Source of the DNA: Desulfospira joergensenii DSM 10085
GTDB lineage: Bacteria; Desulfobacterota; Desulfobacteria; Desulfobacterales; Desulfobacteraceae
Reading direction: 5' to 3'
Length of the DNA: 64,000 nucleotides
Assembly (NCBI RefSeq): GCF_000420085.1
Contig: NZ_ATUG01000001.1
Location: forward strand, 62,001-126,000
A program made the position numbers and the translations under genes. Below the pieces are notes generated by a model, which saw only the letters and a list, made by a program, of their open reading frames with translations, was not told the DNA's origin and made no database searches. Shown one piece after another: positions 61,523-64,000 of the stretch; position 1 is the stretch's first letter; the number at the start of each line of letters is the position of its first letter.

Positions 61523-63214
61523 ATGAAACTCAACGGGGCGCAAATCCTCATTAAAATGATCAAAGCCCAGGGGGTGGATACCATATTCGGTTATCCGGGA
61601 GGGGCCACCATTGATATCTATGACGCACTGGAAAAACAGGATGACATCCGCCATGTCCTGGTCCGCCACGAACAGGCCGCGGTCCATGCAGCAGACGGCT
61701 ATTCCCGGACCCATGACACCACCGGCGTGGCCCTGGTCACCTCGGGCCCCGGAGCCACCAACACCATCACCGGACTGGCATCGGCCCATTCAGATTCCAT
61801 TCCCATGGTGGTCTTTACCGGCCAGGTCCCCACGGCCCTCATCGGAAACGACGCCTTCCAGGAAGTCGATATCATGGGCATCACCCGGCCCTGCACCAAG
61901 CATAATTACCTGGTAAAGGATCCGGACAAACTGGCCGCCACCATCCAGGAAGCCTTTTTCATTGCCCGGTCCGGCCGGCCCGGCCCGGTTCTTGTGGATC
62001 TGCCCAAAAATATCCTCCAGGCGGAGATCGAGTTTCAAATGCCCGGAGAAACCCAGCTGCGCTCCTATAAACCCAATTACAAACCCAATAAAAAACAGCT
62101 GGCAAAGGTGGTCTCCATGATCAAAAACGCCAGAAAACCCGTGATTTTCGCCGGCGGCGGGGTGATCTCCTCCGGGGCCTCGGAACAGATCACCCGGCTG
62201 GCCCAGATGACCGAGATCCCGGTCACGGGCTCCCTCATGGGCCTCGGGGCATTTCCCGGGTCCCATCCGCTCTGGCTGGGCATGCTGGGCATGCACGGGA
62301 CCTTCAGGGCCAACATGAGCATCGGTACCTGCGACCTGATCCTGGCCGCCGGGGTAAGGTTTGACGACAGGGTCACGGGCAATATTGAAAAATTTGCCCC
62401 CCATGCCAAAATTGCACAGATCGACATCGACCCCACCTCCATCCACAAGAACATCGAAGTCCAGTGCCCCATTGTCGCGGACTGCAAGACCGCTCTTGAG
62501 GGAATTCTCCAGCTTCTGGAAAAGGAAGACCCCAAGAATCTGATAAAGGAGAGAAAAGCCTGGCTGGACCAGATTGAAGAATGGAAACAGACCACCCCCC
62601 TTAAATATGAGCAGGAAGACAAGGTCATCAAGCCCCAGTTTGTGGTGGAAAAATTATATGAGGTCACCAAAGGGGAGGCCATTATCTCCACCGAGGTGGG
62701 ACAGAACCAGATGTGGGCGGCCCAGTTTTATCACTTTGACCGGCCCAACCATTTTCTCACCTCCGGAGGACTGGGGGTCATGGGATTCGGCCTGCCCGCA
62801 GCCATCGGCGCCAAGGCGGCATGTCCGGACAAAACAGTGGTGGACATCGCCGGCGACGGCTCCATTCAGATGAATATCCAGGAACTCATGACCGCCATTG
62901 AATCCGGTCTGGATGTGAAGATCGTCATCTTAAACAACCGGTTTCTGGGAATGGTCCGGCAGTGGCAGGAGATCTTTTATGAAAAGGTCTATGCCTCCAC
63001 TCCCCTGGAAAACTCCCCCGACTTTGTCAAACTGGCCGAGGCATACGGTGCCAAGGGATTCAGATGTGATGATCCTGCCCGGGTTCAAGAGACCCTGGCC
63101 CTGGGAATCGACACCCCGGGTACGGTGATCATGGAGTTCATCGTTGACCGGGAAGAGTCGGTCTATCCCATGGTACCTGCCGGAGGGGCCCTTACGGAAA
63201 TGCTGCTGGTGTAA
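61523..63214 (+). CDS. ilvB: Acetolactate synthase large subunit
   Basis: A 563-residue thiamine diphosphate enzyme that condenses pyruvate with itself or 2-oxobutyrate. The catalytic Glu is in VRHEQAAVHAADGYSR near 50; the FAD-binding middle domain has AAGVRFDDRVTG; the C-terminal TPP-binding motif is IAGDGSIQMNIQELMTA near 450-466. YPGGATIDIYDAL and GFRCDDPARVQETL-type segments match the family. It pairs with ilvN, whose start lies 54 bases downstream. The operon order ilvD-ilvB-ilvN is common in this group. Confidence 0.9.
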   Translation: MKLNGAQILIKMIKAQGVDTIFGYPGGATIDIYDALEKQDDIRHVLVRHEQAAVHAADGYSRTHDTTGVALVTSGPGATNTITGLASAHSDSIPMVVFTGQVPTALIGNDAFQEVDIMGITRPCTKHNYLVKDPDKLAATIQEAFFIARSGRPGPVLVDLPKNILQAEIEFQMPGETQLRSYKPNYKPNKKQLAKVVSMIKNARKPVIFAGGGVISSGASEQITRLAQMTEIPVTGSLMGLGAFPGSHPLWLGMLGMHGTFRANMSIGTCDLILAAGVRFDDRVTGNIEKFAPHAKIAQIDIDPTSIHKNIEVQCPIVADCKTALEGILQLLEKEDPKNLIKERKAWLDQIEEWKQTTPLKYEQEDKVIKPQFVVEKLYEVTKGEAIISTEVGQNQMWAAQFYHFDRPNHFLTSGGLGVMGFGLPAAIGAKAACPDKTVVDIAGDGSIQMNIQELMTAIESGLDVKIVILNNRFLGMVRQWQEIFYEKVYASTPLENSPDFVKLAEAYGAKGFRCDDPARVQETLALGIDTPGTVIMEFIVDREESVYPMVPAGGALTEMLLV

Positions 63215-63267
63215 ATGCGCAGTAAGATTTGAGAAATCACAGCCTTTTGATTATAAGGAAATCATAA

Positions 63268-63759
63268 ATGGAAACAAACAGATATATACTCTCGATCCTG
63301 GTGGACAACGAACCCGGGGTGCTCTCCAGGATCGCCGGTCTCTTTTCGGGTAGGGGATTCAACATCGACTCCCTGAGCGTGGCCTCCACCCTTGATCCCG
63401 AGGTCTCCCGGATCACCATGGTTACAAACTGCGATGCCCACATCATCGAACAGATTAAAAAGCAGCTCCACAAACTTATCAACGTCATCACGGTCACGGA
63501 CCTGACCGAGACCAACTACGTGGAAAGGGAGCTGGCACTGGTCAAGGTCCATGCCAAACCGGATAAGCGGGCGGAAATCCTGAGGATCGTGGATATATTC
63601 CGAAGCAAGATCGTGGATGTGGGCCACAACCACTACACCATAGAGATCTCCGGCGACAAGGGAAAGCACGAGGCCTTTATCTCCCTGATAAAGCCCATGG
63701 GCATCATTGAAGTGGCCAGTACAGGCTCCATTGCCCTGGCAAGGGAAAAGGTGAAATAA
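63268..63759 (+). CDS. ilvN: Acetolactate synthase small (regulatory) subunit
   Basis: A 163-residue subunit of IlvH/IlvN type. An N-terminal ACT domain (about 1-80) begins [34 protein letters not shown], the classic opening, and [10 protein letters not shown] closes its strand. The C-terminal domain has [16 protein letters not shown] and the [19 protein letters not shown] stretch that contacts the large subunit. Valine binding to the ACT dimer gives feedback inhibition. The next gene begins 14 bases later. Confidence 0.9.
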   Translation: METNRYILSILVDNEPGVLSRIAGLFSGRGFNIDSLSVASTLDPEVSRITMVTNCDAHIIEQIKKQLHKLINVITVTDLTETNYVERELALVKVHAKPDKRAEILRIVDIFRSKIVDVGHNHYTIEISGDKGKHEAFISLIKPMGIIEVASTGSIALAREKVK

Positions 63760-63772
63760 TAAAGGGGGGGAC

Positions 63773-64000
63773 ATGGAAAAAACAATTCTTTACGACACCA
63801 CCCTCAGGGACGGCATGCAGGGAGAGAATATCTTCTTCTCCCCGGAAGACAAGCTCAAAATTGCCCGGCGCCTGGATGATGCCGGCATCCATTACATTGA
63901 AGGGGGATGGCCCGGTTCCAACCCCGGGGCCCAGCATTTTTTTGAGCTGGCCCGGCAGGAGAGCTTTACCCACGCCAGGATAGCTGCATTTGGTTCCACA
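63773..64000 (+). CDS. cimA: Citramalate synthase-like gene, 5' part (truncated by window end)
   Basis: The first 76 codons of a DRE-TIM-type condensing enzyme. [21 protein letters not shown] (residues 7-27) and the later [11 protein letters not shown] are the CimA versions of the motifs shared with isopropylmalate and homocitrate synthase, where GGWPGSNP in place of the LeuA sequence is distinctive. It would make (R)-citramalate from pyruvate and acetyl-CoA, opening a threonine-independent isoleucine route, consistent with its place after ilvD-ilvB-ilvN. 2-Isopropylmalate synthase is the main alternative. Confidence 0.75.
   Translation, partial: MEKTILYDTTLRDGMQGENIFFSPEDKLKIARRLDDAGIHYIEGGWPGSNPGAQHFFELARQESFTHARIAAFGST

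Overview
This 64 kb window looks like chromosome from a sulfate-reducing-type Desulfobacterota (Desulfobacterales-like) bacterium. That is an inference from gene content: a TRAP-LutABC lactate locus, Tat/polyferredoxin redox proteins, chromosomal CmoA/CmoB, an Omp85-TamB pair and a probable selenoprotein. I have no rRNA or marker search to confirm it.

Layout. (1) 1-7.6 kb is GC-rich core: the 3' end of murJ, a methyl-accepting chemotaxis protein remnant, a helicase-exonuclease fusion (MrfA-MrfB-like) overlapping an arginase gene, a histidine phosphatase, and cmoB/cmoA for wobble-uridine modification. (2) 7.6-32.8 kb is an AT-richer accessory region broken up by mobile DNA. It holds four copies of one REP-associated-type (Y1, IS200-like) transposase element (A 10653-11597, B 16776-17725 intact, C 20550-21496, D a 5'-truncated relic at about 25138-25704). 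It also holds a complete DDE insertion sequence splitting an acyltransferase gene (12964-14820, 3-bp target duplication), a complete IS481-type element (27422-28668, 7-bp target duplication), an IS3 orfA relic, a group II intron-like scrap and two families of dispersed non-coding repeats. Between them lie envelope-type genes (patatin lipoprotein, exported hydrolase, two lipoproteins, PEGA-like small protein), a DNase I-fold protein, a sialidase-like propeller, a PilZ protein, and two unknown genes at 8.1-10.4 kb. The DUF362 + polyferredoxin pair (17.9-20.4 kb) is GC-rich like the core and sits between two transposase copies. (3) 32.2-32.5 kb on the minus strand is a small exported metal-binding-type protein with an in-frame UGA at the expected Cys position, followed at the right distance by a hairpin: a candidate selenoprotein. 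(4) 32.9-48.8 kb is core: a VirJ/AcvB-like gene overlapping mprF, a MoxR-VWA pair, class I aldolase, homocysteine methyltransferase family protein, EamA exporter, and an Omp85 protein overlapping tamB. (5) 48.9-55.1 kb is a TRAP transporter (dctPQM) followed by lutABC, headed by a GntR-type palindrome, which reads as one lactate uptake and oxidation locus. (6) 55.4-59.5 kb has a lipoamide dehydrogenase-like flavoprotein, an Fe-S protein, a chromosomal ParM-like actin and larB. (7) 59.5-64 kb is a branched-chain amino acid operon: a leader peptide and attenuator, then ilvD, ilvB, ilvN and the start of a citramalate synthase-like gene. The last suggests isoleucine is made from pyruvate and acetyl-CoA rather than threonine.

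Best leads: the UGA-containing protein at 32229-32543; the transposase family with inverted terminal boxes, degenerate short-repeat flanks, a shared frameshift in two copies and a mosaic copy; the VirJ-like protein whose nucleophile Ser is Phe; the leader-peptide attenuator; and the paired GntR-like operators before the TRAP-lut locus.
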